Shown here: piece after piece, positions 37,401 to 47,982 of the stretch
How positions within the stretch are numbered: position 1 is the first letter of the stretch
Layout of the letters: each line of letters opens with the position of its first letter
Assembly: GCF_905475465.1 (NCBI RefSeq)
Contig: NC_062253.1
Coordinates: 10,788,001-10,852,000 of the forward strand
Origin: Pieris napi
Taxonomy: Eukaryota > Arthropoda > Insecta > Lepidoptera > Pieridae
Direction: 5' to 3'
Length of the DNA stretch: 64,000 nt
Notes under the pieces: generated by a model
Databases searched by the model: none
Seen by the model: only the letters and a program-made list of their open reading frames with translations
Told to the model about the DNA's origin: nothing
Made by a program: the position numbers and the translations under genes

Positions 37401-40195
37401 TAGCTTGACTATGTACATATATTGTTATATTTGACGCTATAGTTTCATCTGGATTTGTTAATCTCTTAAACTTAATTTTACATGTTTAGTTAATGTTAGA
37501 AAATCAATTTTTATATTCCGTTCAGTGTTTAACTAATTTGAAAGAAAAAAAAATAGTTCCGGAAAATTTTACAAAGTTAGAAAAATACGAACTAAAACAT
37601 AAATACTACGTATAATTTACAAGAGAATCCTAGTTACAACTTAGAGTCTAATATATATAAATAATGTAGATCACATTATAATGGCGTTTACGATTCGTTT
37701 TGGTTCGGATCTCGGAAACATTATGAAATTGAAATACAATGTGTGCTTTCATACAGTCCAGTTCTGTTCGAATCTAAACGAAGAATATTTCATCAGCCTT
37801 AATCCTCTGTATTTTAAATGAAGAATGCGTTAATTCGATTTTAATTTAAAATGGTTTCTATTTCATTACTTAAAAGAATGCTCAAGAGGCCACACAAATG
37901 CTATTTCAAATCCTAATTCGAGATCGCTCGGGGTGTATTCACTGTCTCTAGCAATATCTCATACATGATGCATGTCTCGCCCTAATGCAATTTCCACAGG
38001 CGCACACTCAATTCGCCGAGATTGTTTTGGTCTATTTCCTATCAGCAGTATAGAGGAACCTCTTCGGAATCATATGGTGTTGAGGCATCTTAAGTATGTA
38101 TATATAAATAATAATTCTGTTCTAGGTTTAAGAACTAGCTATATATTGTCTTGTGTCTTGTATTTATATTATCATTAAGTGACGATAACTATCAAACTTA
38201 TCGAAGCCGTAATTATCGAACATTAAAAAATTCTTGTATCTCCTGAAATGGCGACCTATGTCAGAGTTTGAGAGCGCTTTCATATAAAACATTCTAATGT
38301 AGTGTATATATTATGTAGTTATTAAAGGTTGGTTAAAGCTTTCCTAGGAATATTATTCGTACATGATTTACAGTTGAACATTCTAAGCATTGGACCAATA
38401 AGGCGAGTCTGCAGTTGCTACAGATCTGTAATATTACATTATATTTTTCCAATCGTTAGCTATATAGTTATACATATTATATTGTATAACTTGTATAGAA
38501 TATAATACAATATATAAATGAATTATCACAAAAAGAAGAATTCTCATTACTTTGTTATGCCGTTGTAGCCCAAGGCAACTTGTATCCAAAAGTAAAGTAA
38601 TGAAAGATATTTACTTAAATAGTTACTCGGATTTAGAAGATAAATTCTGGGATTTGCTTGAAAAAGTACTTTAGTAGGTGCAAATAGTTCCAACGTAACG
38701 TATGGAAATACCACGATTTTCAAATTGATGTACTTTAAGCTGTAAGATTAATTGTGCGTATACTCCGATGGATTCCAGTTTTATTCCCAGTAAAAAGACT
38801 GCAGAGACGGTCAGTGGTCATCCCATTATTTCTGTGAAGAGATAGAGTTGGAATGTAATTCCACTAAGACTCTTTACTTACTTATGTTGTCACGTATTAG
38901 AGATGTCGTGTTTAATTAGAATCATTTTACCTTATAATAATTAACTAACAAGATAAAGGAGAAAGTTTCTGGAATTGAAGCTTCAATTAAACCTCTTCTC
39001 TGATTTCGAGCACAAAAACCAACCAAATTGCACGACGTTTAAATATTTTAAAAGCCAATTTACCGACCACTTTTATTAGAAAAGATGTCGAAGTTCTTTC
39101 GCCAGGGGCTTGAAATGGTTTCAACTTTTATGCTATTTATAAAGAGAGCGATATTTTTACAATATTTATTCTGTTTTACAACAGAACATTCCTTAACTAT
39201 GTCTTTAAGTTTGACACTTATATTTACGTAACACCAATCTTTATATTTTCTTTAATTAAATCTAACTAATTACAAGCATAATTAAAAAGTATACGATTCG
39301 GTATGAAGTTAAGTTATGAGATAAATCACATGAAAGGCTATTATTTTTATCTCATTATTTACGTCAGCATCAAAATATCTTCAACACGAAGTAATTCTAA
39401 GTTAACAATTATTTCTGTTTTAAAGTAGCTTGAACTCATTTAGGATTTTATCGAAGGTTTTTCTTATTGATTCTGAAAAAGTTTTTAATAGAATATATTT
39501 TTTAATATCACAAAAAACTTAATTTATAAAGGAATATTGAATCTTTTCAAGTAAATAATATCTCATAAATTAGGTTAAATAATTTACAATAATTTCCAAT
39601 TGATGACAATACCTTTTTGAAATTCGAAATGTAAAATTAAAGCAAATAACTTACATTTACAGAAATGTTATCAAATATAGCATGAACAGTAGACACAAAG
39701 CTGGCAATATCGAAATTTGTTATAAAAATTTAAAATATGATGAACTATGAGGTCGTGTAGTGGTAGTTAGGTATATAGAATATAGGTCTTAGCAAATTTT
39801 CGTTTACCCCTACACAAAGAGTGTTAGGTACGGTTGAAGGTCAAGTCTCTTCTCAAGTCTTTAAAAATATATAAAGAAAATATAACTGCCTAATTATCAG
39901 TCTTTGTAATCAGAGCATTCTAATTTCCGCTGAACTTTTAACCTACCCGAGATTACTTTGGCGTCTCATCTGAATTTAAATTAAGCAGCAATAATTGCCT
40001 CTTTTCATTCAAGAATATTAATATTTACTAGCTGATGACGGTGACTATATCTGTAGAGAGTTCCATACCCAAGCCCCTCTAAGGTATTTGGAATATTAAA
40101 ATAATTTTAGTCATGAAAAATTAAGTAAACTGTTCTTTCTATGGTGAAAGAAAACAAATCAATTATATAAAAAAGTGTGTGTGAACAAAATACAC
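37400..40195. other. non-coding stretch, nothing recognised
   Basis: AT-rich without a supportable gene, RNA or element. Confidence 0.4.
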
Positions 40196-40201
40196 ATGTC
40201 A

Positions 40202-40459
40202 GAAGTGAAACTTCTGTGCCAAACTAATCTTTAAGTGTGGTCCATCAAAATCTAAAAGTTTAGATTTCCGAATTTAATGAATTTAATTGTCATTAAAATA
40301 TTAAGTGTCGAATAATAAATAATTAAAAATGTGATGGTAATTTTTTTTTCCAACGCCGATAAAGAAGTTTGACTACAAAAAGCAACATGGCGCGTAACCG
40401 AAAAACGTGACGATTTGCTACAAAACTTCTCCCATACGTCGATAAAGAAGTTTCACTTC
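40202..40459. mobile_element. small inverted-repeat element (MITE-like)
   Basis: GAAGTGAAACTTCT at 40,202-40,215 and its reverse complement at 40,446-40,459 bound a 258-bp block. Inside, CGATAAAGAAGTTT occurs twice, and a GC-richer core carries GGCGCGTAACCGAAAAACG. The termini are themselves near-palindromic. No target duplication was defined and the class is unknown. Confidence 0.5.
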
Positions 40460-41104
40460 AATTATATCACTGTACAATTGTATTTAATTTGTGTAATTAC
40501 AATTGTATTAGAAATGAACAACCAAGCATTGCAGTGAATTTTTTGTTAAAAGTTGCGCCAAAAACTTACACCGTTTTCACAGTTCTCTGACTTAGTTTAT
40601 ATCTAAAAGGAATTTTGCTTATCTTAAATCCATTATCTAAACAAAAGGAGTCTAAATAAAGCAAGAAATACTAAGCAGGTTCTGTCCTCGATCGATCAAT
40701 GCCGGGAGGAAATATCCGCAAATCGGATGCCTGCAGTGGATGGCTCTCCTTGGAGATGTCTCGGAATTACACTTATCTTATCAACGATTGATTTTGAAGG
40801 ATGACAGAAATAGATAAGATTATTTATTTATGAAAAACAACTCTCGATGAATGCATACAGGACTTGGTATATATTCATTGTGGTTATTAAAAGCGAAACC
40901 ATGTAATGACATTCTCTCAATCCTCGGTTTTATATTACAAAACTTTCATGCACTCGGGAAAGGAGCAATTAACCCTTTAAACTTTAATACATGATGTAAA
41001 ACGTTTGAAATGTGCTTCGTAGATTAGTTTTCTAGATATCCTACATTAAGTTGAATTCTATTGAGGAAAGTGCAGTAATTGTAACGACTATGCAACATAT
41101 TATC

Positions 41105-42430
41105 TTAACGTAAATAGCTTGGACGGATGGATGTTAACCAAGTGGTTAGTTGTGGCATTCTGAAATGAGAGGTGCATTCGAACGCCAGTTAAGCGCAGCG
41201 TTTCATACTGTAAAGGAAAATATCACGAGGAAGCAGTGGCGGATTAACACATTTGCCGCCAGCAGGCTATTTAAATTTTGCCGCCCTTTCTGACCTCTGC
41301 ATTTTGATACCTTACACGGACAAAAAACGGCGGATGAAAATATTTTAAAGTAAAAGACTAAAACATTATTCTTTGTTTTAAAAAAAATTCACATCTTATG
41401 AAAAATTAGGAACTGATTACAGTAATTCTAAAATTGTCCAGTAAATTTTCTAAACTAATAACATTTATTCTAAACCAGTTTAGTAAATTTTCTGAGTTTC
41501 TAAATAATGTAATCCATGAAATCATTAAATACTAACCTACATACGAATCTCTAGCAAGCAAGATAACTGATATTTACCATCATTGGATTCCAAAAATAAC
41601 TGCAGTTTCTAAACTATTTGTATACTCATCACGATTTTTAAAATATGTATATAAGAATACTTGTACTAAGTAATTTTATAAATGGTTGACAAAAAAAGAT
41701 GAATAGTTTGTAAAATTTACTAAGCCGGGTAGTAATTTTTTGAGTTTCTAGTAAGTAATGATGGGTGACTAGAGAAATCTAACTTTTGCTGAAGCTTGAT
41801 AATTATTGCTACATTTTATTCCTGATTCAACATTAGAAACTGAATATGAGTGCACTGAAAAAAAAATTTGCTATCGTAACTAAGGTCAGGATTACGCAGC
41901 TATTTGTTATGATAACAAAACTATCTTGGTTAACGCAACGAAGTGACATTTGTTGTGGTAAGTAAAGTGAAGTTGCTGTTTTAACCAATAATATGTGTTG
42001 AGAAATTTTTTTCAGAATACACATACATTTTTTTCCACCTAATACATTGCTAAGGCTGATAGTCAGTATTGGTCATAGTTGTAAACCTGATACATAGCTC
42101 AACTTAGACAGACAGTTATTTTCCAGATAACAATTGTTAACTAATTAATAAACAATCTCTGCAACTAAGCTAAGAAAAGCTCAATCATGTATTGCTTATA
42201 AGATGGACTAAAGTTTGCCTTAAAACCACTTACACAATATGAATGAAGACATTTAGGTATTTATTTATTTTTTATTTCTGTAAGACAAAAAAAATTGGGA
42301 CAAATTTGCTGCCCCCTCAAATCCGCCGCCCTAGGCTCAAGCCTACTCAGCCTGCTGGTAAATCCGCCACTGCGAGGAAGACTTTGGTTTTTTTTTGGGT
42401 CTAAGGCCCAAAAATAAGCGACGTGTAGCA
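41105..42430 (+). mobile_element. old SINE interrupted by a hAT-type element
   Basis: The 5' half (about 41,105-41,233) has a tRNA-like head with AAGTGGTTAG and a degenerate B box (GCATTCGAACGCC), then AATATCACGAGGAAG. After the inserted element the body resumes at 42,381 with ACTTTGG and TTGGGTCTAAGG, as in the SINEs at 4.46 and 34.89 kb. The continuity across the insertion confirms the nesting. Confidence 0.7.
41234..42372. mobile_element. non-autonomous hAT-type element, exact 8-bp TSD
   Basis: The element begins CAGTGGCGGATTAACA and ends, on the opposite strand, CAGTGGCGGATTTACC, with further similarity (CAGCAGGCT) just inside both ends. The 8-bp direct repeat CGAGGAAG flanks it at 41,226-41,233 and 42,373-42,380. 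Terminal CAGTG-type repeats and an 8-bp duplication are the hallmark of hAT transposition. No transposase frame is visible in its 1,139 bp. It sits inside a SINE, so it is younger than that SINE. Confidence 0.9.
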
Positions 42431-42659
42431 GACATGTTAACAGTGACAATAAGTTTGCGAACATAACGGAATTATCAATATATATCCTTTTAGCGCATTA
42501 GTTTATTATATTATTGTATACATTACATTTGGTAATATTATTTAATATTTGGTAGTTTTATCAAGTCCAAAATGTAATTGAAGGTGTCTCTTATCCCTAA
42601 AATTAATTTCGCAAAATCGAATACGAGTTTAAAAACGAATTAAGGATTACTCGACCGAA

Positions 42660-42790
42660 CGAATGCTCTTATTTAATTCAAATTCAAATTCAAAAATCAT
42701 TTAATCATATTGGTAACACTTTGTACACTTATGACTTGTCTGTAAAGAAATACATATAAATGCTTCTAATAAATAAATTACCGATAGTCA
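42660..42790 (-). mobile_element. possible LINE 3' tail
   Basis: AATTCAAATTCAAATTC followed by AAAAATCATTTAATCATATT resembles the simple-repeat 3' tails of lepidopteran non-LTR elements read on the minus strand. It is short and not certain. Confidence 0.35.
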
Positions 42791-43084
42791 CAATTTAATT
42801 AGTTTTTTAAAGAATTATATTTTATTATTTTGTCATTTAAAATGTATTAATTGCATCAAAGGGACTATTATGAAATTTAACAAAGTGTCTGTGTCTTCTT
42901 AAAACGAAAGATTTAAAGATAACAGTTGTGAAATAAGAAAAACAAGTATAACCAAATTCTGTCTTTTAATGTAACTTTCAAGAGCGCTTGCGGCGACCGG
43001 AACCAATCAAATATTGATACTGTCTCTGACTTCAATTGAACTCCTATCGTCTGCCATGGCTGTGTATTTGATGTCCGAATAAAA

Positions 43085-43897
43085 TTAATCTCTTGTAATT
43101 TCACTTCTGATCCAATCTAAATATGGGCTGACGGGTACACTTATACTCGCATAGTTAAATCTTCCAAAAAGCGGGCTATTCTTTTTTTCGGAACACCTAA
43201 TACCTCCAAAATGGACACCAATAACTCCCGAACTATGCAAAACTGTGCCTCCTGAATCTCCTGGACAAATGAACTCTGCTACCCCGCACTTAGGTACTGT
43301 ACATAGACTTAGATAAAACTTTGTAAATGGAGTACGTTTACATTTCATCAACATAACATCCATCATTTTTAAAGTAAAGTTACTTCCTGGATCCCTTTCA
43401 TATAAAGTATGCGTTCTCCCATAACCTAAGAGTATCGCTTCTTGTCCAACGAGAGTGGTATAGTCGACTGAGCTGAGTTTCGCGTAAAATGGAAGTTGAA
43501 TGCTATCAGTTTTCACTAAAGCTATGTCATTTGGGACACCATTGTAAACTGGCCTGTTTGGATTCGAGATCATTTTAATAATTTTTTTCCGTTGCAGCTC
43601 ACCTGTTGTATTATAACGAATAAATAGTGGTACCAACGTAATATTCTTATAGTCAATGCAGTGTGAGGCTGTTAGCGTCCAAGTGGAAGAGAGAACAGTG
43701 GCGGAACAGAATGGATCATATTTTAATTTCCGAACCCCCTCGTGTGTTGTATATCTCTGTTTTTCCATAAGGACTGCGAAAGGAAATTTTTCCATATCAG
43801 CGTATTTACCTCCATAAATTCGAAGATCCGGCCTAAGATGGCTAAAACTAGGACCATACAAAAGTGTTAACACAAGCAGAACTCGATTAATCATCAT
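43085..43897 (-). CDS. secreted S1-family serine protease, copy 1
   Basis: A 270-residue intronless chymotrypsin-fold endopeptidase. The start is the MMINRVLL methionine, conserved in all copies and beginning a hydrophobic signal peptide (about residues 1-19). A short propeptide ends LRPDLR, and cleavage before IYGG would give the mature N-terminus. The catalytic His lies in TASHC, the Asp in NDIALVK and the Ser in CPGDSGGT. The residue six before the Ser (chymotrypsin position 189) is Phe, not the Asp of trypsin or Ser of chymotrypsin, so specificity cannot be inferred. Seven cysteines are present, an odd number, including an extra one in TVPKC. NIT, NTT and NFT sequons suggest glycosylation. 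The 60-loop region (DYKNITLVPL) differs from the other copies. The 3' flank has the ~100-bp 'short module' segment. Probable secreted gut, saliva or haemolymph enzyme; the site is not visible from sequence. Confidence 0.92.
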   Translation of the reverse strand: MMINRVLLVLTLLYGPSFSHLRPDLRIYGGKYADMEKFPFAVLMEKQRYTTHEGVRKLKYDPFCSATVLSSTWTLTASHCIDYKNITLVPLFIRYNTTGELQRKKIIKMISNPNRPVYNGVPNDIALVKTDSIQLPFYAKLSSVDYTTLVGQEAILLGYGRTHTLYERDPGSNFTLKMMDVMLMKCKRTPFTKFYLSLCTVPKCGVAEFICPGDSGGTVLHSSGVIGVHFGGIRCSEKKNSPLFGRFNYASISVPVSPYLDWIRSEITRD

Positions 43898-44395
43898 ATT
43901 AAATAAATTCGAAACAAAAAATAAAATAAACGATTTTTATATTTTATGATATTGCGTAGGCATATTGCATTATGGTAACTACTTTGCTTACAATATAATA
44001 AATCACCTATTGTATATATAAACGTTTATGCCTATCAATAAAATATTATAAGTGGAATTTTTTTGTTAATAATAATAATTTAAAGAATATCATTTTGTTC
44101 AATCCAAATGTACACGTATTACAAAAACGCAAAGAATTTGCATTTTTCTTTCTTTTCATAAATGACAAATGTAAATACAACATTGAGATATACGTATATT
44201 ACAGAATCTAATTGGGAATTTAGGGATAATGTTATTGCTGACTTGATTTATTTTATATATTGATTGGATTATATAAAATATAATTTGTTTATTGAGTATA
44301 AAATGTCTATATTGTCCTCCATCTGCTGTCAGCAGAATTGTGAAGTGTAATGAAGGGCTAATTGTATGTGGGAACTTCCATGTCAATATTAACTT
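43898..44395. repeat. shared upstream block of protease copy 1
   Basis: This sequence 5' of the protease is repeated behind every copy: ATTAAATAAATTCG next to the start codon, then CAATCCAAATGTACACG and GTATAAAATGTCTATATTG. It should include the promoter. A TATATATAAA-like stretch lies near 44,018, but AT-richness makes any TATA call weak. Copy 1 lacks the TTTCACG-containing segment that follows the start region in copies 2, 3 and 5. The block ends at 44,395, where sequence jumps into an RT fragment, a deletion junction compared with later modules. Confidence 0.75.
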
Positions 44396-44505
44396 CAACA
44401 CTATGGCGTTGATGGCTTCTAGCTTGATGAATTCATATTTAAAGGAAAGGTTCGAAAGAGTTATATAAGTTTGAGTTTTAAGTTTGTTAGAATTAAATGT
44501 TTAGC
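44396..44505 (+). pseudogene. short jockey-like RT fragment (module 2)
   Basis: Only about 110 bp remain: CACTATGGCGTTGATGGC, then the sequence for MNSYLK-like residues, ending in a TTTGAGTTTTAAG tail. It matches the end of the short RT fragments at 54.2 and 61.6 kb, so it is an array component rather than an independent insertion. Confidence 0.75.
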
Positions 44506-44930
44506 TAGATGATTTCTATGTACAATTAAAAAAAAAATACTCCGCCATAACAGCTATCGCTGCCGTGACCAGGATTCGAACCTGGGTTACTACGGCCACA
44601 ACGTAGGGTCCTAACCACTAGACGATCACGGCTATCGGAGAAGATACCTTTCAACACTTATCACTGAAAAGGTATCGTGAATTGTATTACGAAGCTAATT
44701 TAAAATGATCAACTACCCGTTCTTTTTATTAGTGATAGTGTAACTTCTTAAATCTTTCGTATAACAGTTGTGAAATAAGAAAATCAAGAATAACCAAATT
44801 GTGTTATATGTAACTTTCAAGAGCGCTTGCGGCGACCGAAACCAATCAAATGTTGATAATGTCTCTGACTTCAATTGAACTCCTATCGCCTGCGATGGCT
44901 GTGTATTTGATGTCCGAATAAAATTAGTCC
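44505..44930. repeat. array spacer around tRNA-His copy 1, with orphan protease 3' flank
   Basis: Outside the tRNA this holds the standard short-module spacer through GAGCGCTTGCGGCGACCG, ending at GATGTCCGAATAAAATTAG, exactly where the 3' end of a protease gene should start. The protease is missing and the transposon-like insert follows, so one protease copy has been lost. Confidence 0.8.
44561..44632 (-). tRNA. tRNA-His (GTG), canonical copy
   Basis: On the minus strand this is a complete 72-nt tRNA. The acceptor stem GCCGTGA pairs perfectly with TCACGGC, followed by discriminator A. The D arm includes TAGTGGTTAGG. The anticodon stem CTACG/CGTAG encloses the loop TTGTGGC with anticodon GTG, and the T arm is CCAGG-TTCGAAT-CCTGG. 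A and B boxes are intact. The first long T-run, a possible polymerase III terminator, comes about 30 nt downstream (44,529-44,537 as A-run on the + strand), further than usual. It is the only copy in the array without a deviation. Confidence 0.9.
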
Positions 44931-46508
44931 GAATAAATTTTTATTGTACTTAAGGCCACTTTCTCTTTTAAGGGACCACTTTGTATTCGTCAAGATTATT
45001 CGTTAGTTTGAAATTGTATCTTCGCAACGACGGACGTACGGTTTTAAGAGCTATGGCTGATTTGTGTTTTATATGTGATAAGTCACTTTCAGAGGGTGTT
45101 TCTGTGAATGTTGTACGTGGTTTACAAACTTTAAAAACTGCAAGTATTGAAAGAAATGATGGACATATAGACTATTTAAATACTTTAAGTTCTGTGAATG
45201 TGCATTCCGAGTGTCGAAAAGTGTACACTAGTAAAAATGCTATTGTTGCATCGAAACGCACAGAAGAGGGTGAACCTTCAACGCCAAGTGCACCTCGTAA
45301 AAAAAGGACCTCGCTCCAAAATCTGAGGACAACATTGATCATTTTCGCTACACGCAATTCATTAAATTAACGAAACTAAATAAACCTGTACAATTGTCAA
45401 CACTTCCACCAACAAGTGTAGCAGCTCATCAACATATAAATCGCGTCTACTACCAGATTCAAACGTGGTTAGGGAATGACTTAGAACCTCAAGAATGGGG
45501 CTGGATGCTTGAAAATGGAATCCTGGAGCCCATAAGAACGTTATTACCTCCAGCACCAACCGAACGACTAAATATAATATTTTGCAATTGCAAAAATGGT
45601 TGTGATTCCCGCTGTGGATGCCGAAAATCAGGGCTACTATGTTCTTTAGCTTGTGGCCAGTGCAATGGACAAGCTTGCCTGAACGCTGCACAATATCCAA
45701 GTAATCCCGATGAAGAAAACGCATACGATCCTGAAATTCTGGAGGGTTTGGAGATGAATATGACCGATAATGAGGATGATGACAATGAATTGAACGTTTT
45801 CGAGCGACAACAAGAAGAAGACGTCGAAGAAGATGAAAATAACTAGCTTCTATTCACAATTTTATTATAATTAAAACCAATAAAATTTCTTATGATATTT
45901 AAACTGACATTTCAACAAATGTATAGTATGGCATATTTAATGATAAATATAGATATGCATAAAATATATCCCCTTATTGTCTTTTTAACTGAAAATATAT
46001 ATTCCAGAATTAATAATATACTATAGTTGAATAGTTAAATATAAATAATTAAGTTACTGATTTTAATAAAATATCAACAATTAAAAATTAGTACATAAAT
46101 AATGGCCATTGTTTAATAATTATAATAATTTAATAAATAATAGACTTGATATAACGTACTGATAACCGTAACTCACGCTTGACCTTGCATAGGACCATAT
46201 AATATGACTGTGCGCTGCGCACTCTTCGCGCTCTACCTCAAAAACGGTTGACCGTATTAAAAAAAACATGAAACGAAAATTGTAGAGAATTTTATACTCT
46301 ACAACTTTTATAAAAAGTACAAATATCATTTAAGCAATAGAAAGCGAAAAACCAATTTTTATGACCTTTGACCTTCAATATCTTAAGACGCGGACACGGT
46401 ATCATTTGTGACTTTTGAGACAACATTTAGAACGACAAAACAAAGGTCTATACCAATTTGTAGCTTATTATCTTTCATTCCGAGGTGAAACCCCTAAAAT
46501 GACTGGGC
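44931..46508 (+). mobile_element. transposon-like insert carrying a broken CXC-domain gene
   Basis: About 1.58 kb has no counterpart in sister modules. Array sequence stops at about 44,930 and resumes at about 46,509 with AACCTAAATGTTATATT. It contains the split gene at 45,053-45,846 and an AT-rich 3' region. I could not find clean terminal inverted repeats or a target duplication, so its class and mode of entry are open. Confidence 0.6.
45053..45846 (+). pseudogene. CXC (tesmin/TSO1-like) domain protein, frameshifted and internally deleted
   Basis: Two frames appear to belong to one gene. The first starts at MADLCFICDKSL and runs to 45,370, with Cys/His pairs (CFIC, HSEC) suggesting an N-terminal zinc site. 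The second, open from at least 45,307 to 45,846, reads through DHFRYTQF and LPPTSVAAHQH, then WGWMLENG, then a Cys-rich CXC-like segment CNCKNGCDSRCGC and SLACGQCNGQACLN, ending in an acidic tail. A one-base shift near the A-run at 45,298-45,304 separates the frames. In related proteins, which I know as repetitive transposon-associated genes in arthropods, a long middle region lies between these parts; here it is absent. It is very unlikely to be functional. Confidence 0.6.
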
Positions 46509-46640
46509 TATAAACCTAAATGTTATATTAAATTTCAATCAACACATAACTTGTAATGATATCGTTAAAACTTTTAAACTTATTAATTTAAAAAATAGTT
46601 AAGATATATTATGGGGTATGTCCAACAGTCATTTTAAATT
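46509..46640. repeat. array spacer 5' of the module 3 RT
   Basis: AACCTAAATGTTATATTAAA and the following ATAACTTGTAATGATATCG recur at 53,884 and 57,106, marking the normal start of an RT-bearing module. Confidence 0.8.
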
Positions 46641-47640
46641 CCGTTATTGATATAATATGCGCTGAATTGACTGTAATTTTTTACTAAGGGACGTTCCACA
46701 ATCGATGCCGGTGTGAAGTTAATTTCGGACATATTTGCGCCTGAGAAGAATTATATTATGGAGTCGGCCTTACTTCTTTCTTTTGTGATCTGTCAAAGGC
46801 CTTTGACTGTGTTCATCCTGATATACTAGTTAAAAAGCTTCAACACTATGGCGTTTATGGCAAAGCTTCCAGCCTGATGAATTCATATTTAAAGGGAAGG
46901 ATCCTAAGAGTGTATGCCAATGGAGTCACCTCTCCGGGTTCACAGGTGTTAATCGGCGTTCCCCAAGGCTCGATTCTCGGGTCTTTCCTATTTATTATTA
47001 ACATAAACGACCTCCCATTCTTTGTTAACGGATTTCATGAGATGGTATTGTTTGCTGACGACACTTTACTTCTATTTAAAATGAATAGGAGGAATAGGAG
47101 AAACGTATTATTGTACGATGTAAACAATTCTATATCTCGTATAATTAACTGGTATAATGTAAATGACTAACTATTTAATGAGAATAAAAAAAAATTTATT
47201 AGATTTATAACTACTAGAGTAAAGTGAGATATAGCTTAACTGAAATTGAACTAAACTTTGTTGACAAATTGTATTCCTAGGCATAACAATAGATAGTAAA
47301 CTCCAATGAGGCCACACACAAAGATACTCTTTCCAATAGTTTACTGTTTCCGACATATCCGACAGTTTACTGATAAGGACACGGCTAAAATTGTGTATCA
47401 TAGCTACTTTCACAGCGTTATGTCGTACAGTATTCTACTGTGGGGTGCTGCTGCAAAGGTTCAATCCATATTTATGCTGCAGAAGCGGGCTGTTTGGGAC
47501 ATTTCTTATGTTTCCGCAAGGGAGTCGGTACGGAATAAATTTAATCCATAAAGCTTTTTATAAATTTGAGGAATATTTAAATGATCCTTGGGCTAATCCT
47601 ATATGAATAAAGTCATTTTGAGTTTGAGTTTTGAGTTTGT
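46640..47640 (+). pseudogene. jockey-like reverse transcriptase, long fragment (module 3)
   Basis: Conceptual translation over several frames gives the RT palm region: CDLSKAFDCVHPD, then SSLMNSYLKGRILRVYANG, GVPQGSILGSFLF and the catalytic FADDTLLLF motif, then post-RT pieces (TAKIVYHSYFHSVMSY, SIFMLQKRAV). The longest open part, 46,877-47,170, is 97 codons. Endonuclease and N-terminal parts are absent and frameshifts are frequent. The 3' end is ATGAATAAAGTCATTTTGAG followed by TTTGAGTTTTGAG repeats. It is an ancient dead LINE riding in the array. Confidence 0.8.
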
Positions 47641-47711
47641 TAAAATCAAATGTTTCGTTAGGTGATTTCTATGTACAATTCAAAAAAATACTCCGCCGTA
47701 ACAGCTATCGC

Positions 47712-47791
47712 TCCCTTGACCAGGATTCGAACCTGGGTTATTACGGCCACAACATAGGATGGACGATCCACCACCCCTAGACGATAACGGC
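47712..47791 (-). pseudogene. tRNA-His pseudogene (module 3)
   Basis: The T arm and anticodon loop (TTGTGGC) survive, but the acceptor strands no longer pair properly (GCCGTTA against TCAAGGG) and the D-arm region contains extra sequence with GGACGATCCA. A very similar insert occurs in the copy at 58,532, so the damage predates the duplication that made modules 3 and 5. Confidence 0.85.
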
Positions 47792-47982
47792 TATCGGAGC
47801 AGATAACTTTCACCACTTGTCACTCATACTCGTAGGTATCGTGAATTGTATTACTAAGCTGAAATAAAAACGACGTTCCAGTTATATAAGTGAAAGTGTA
47901 ACTTCTTAAATCTTTCGTATAACAGTTGTGAAATAAGAAAAACGAGAACAACCAAATTGTGTATTTTTATGTAACAATAAAA

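Noticed and set aside
46877..47170. reverse transcriptase as an active gene
   Set aside because: Only about 97 codons are open; the endonuclease and most of RT are absent and sister copies carry different frame breaks.
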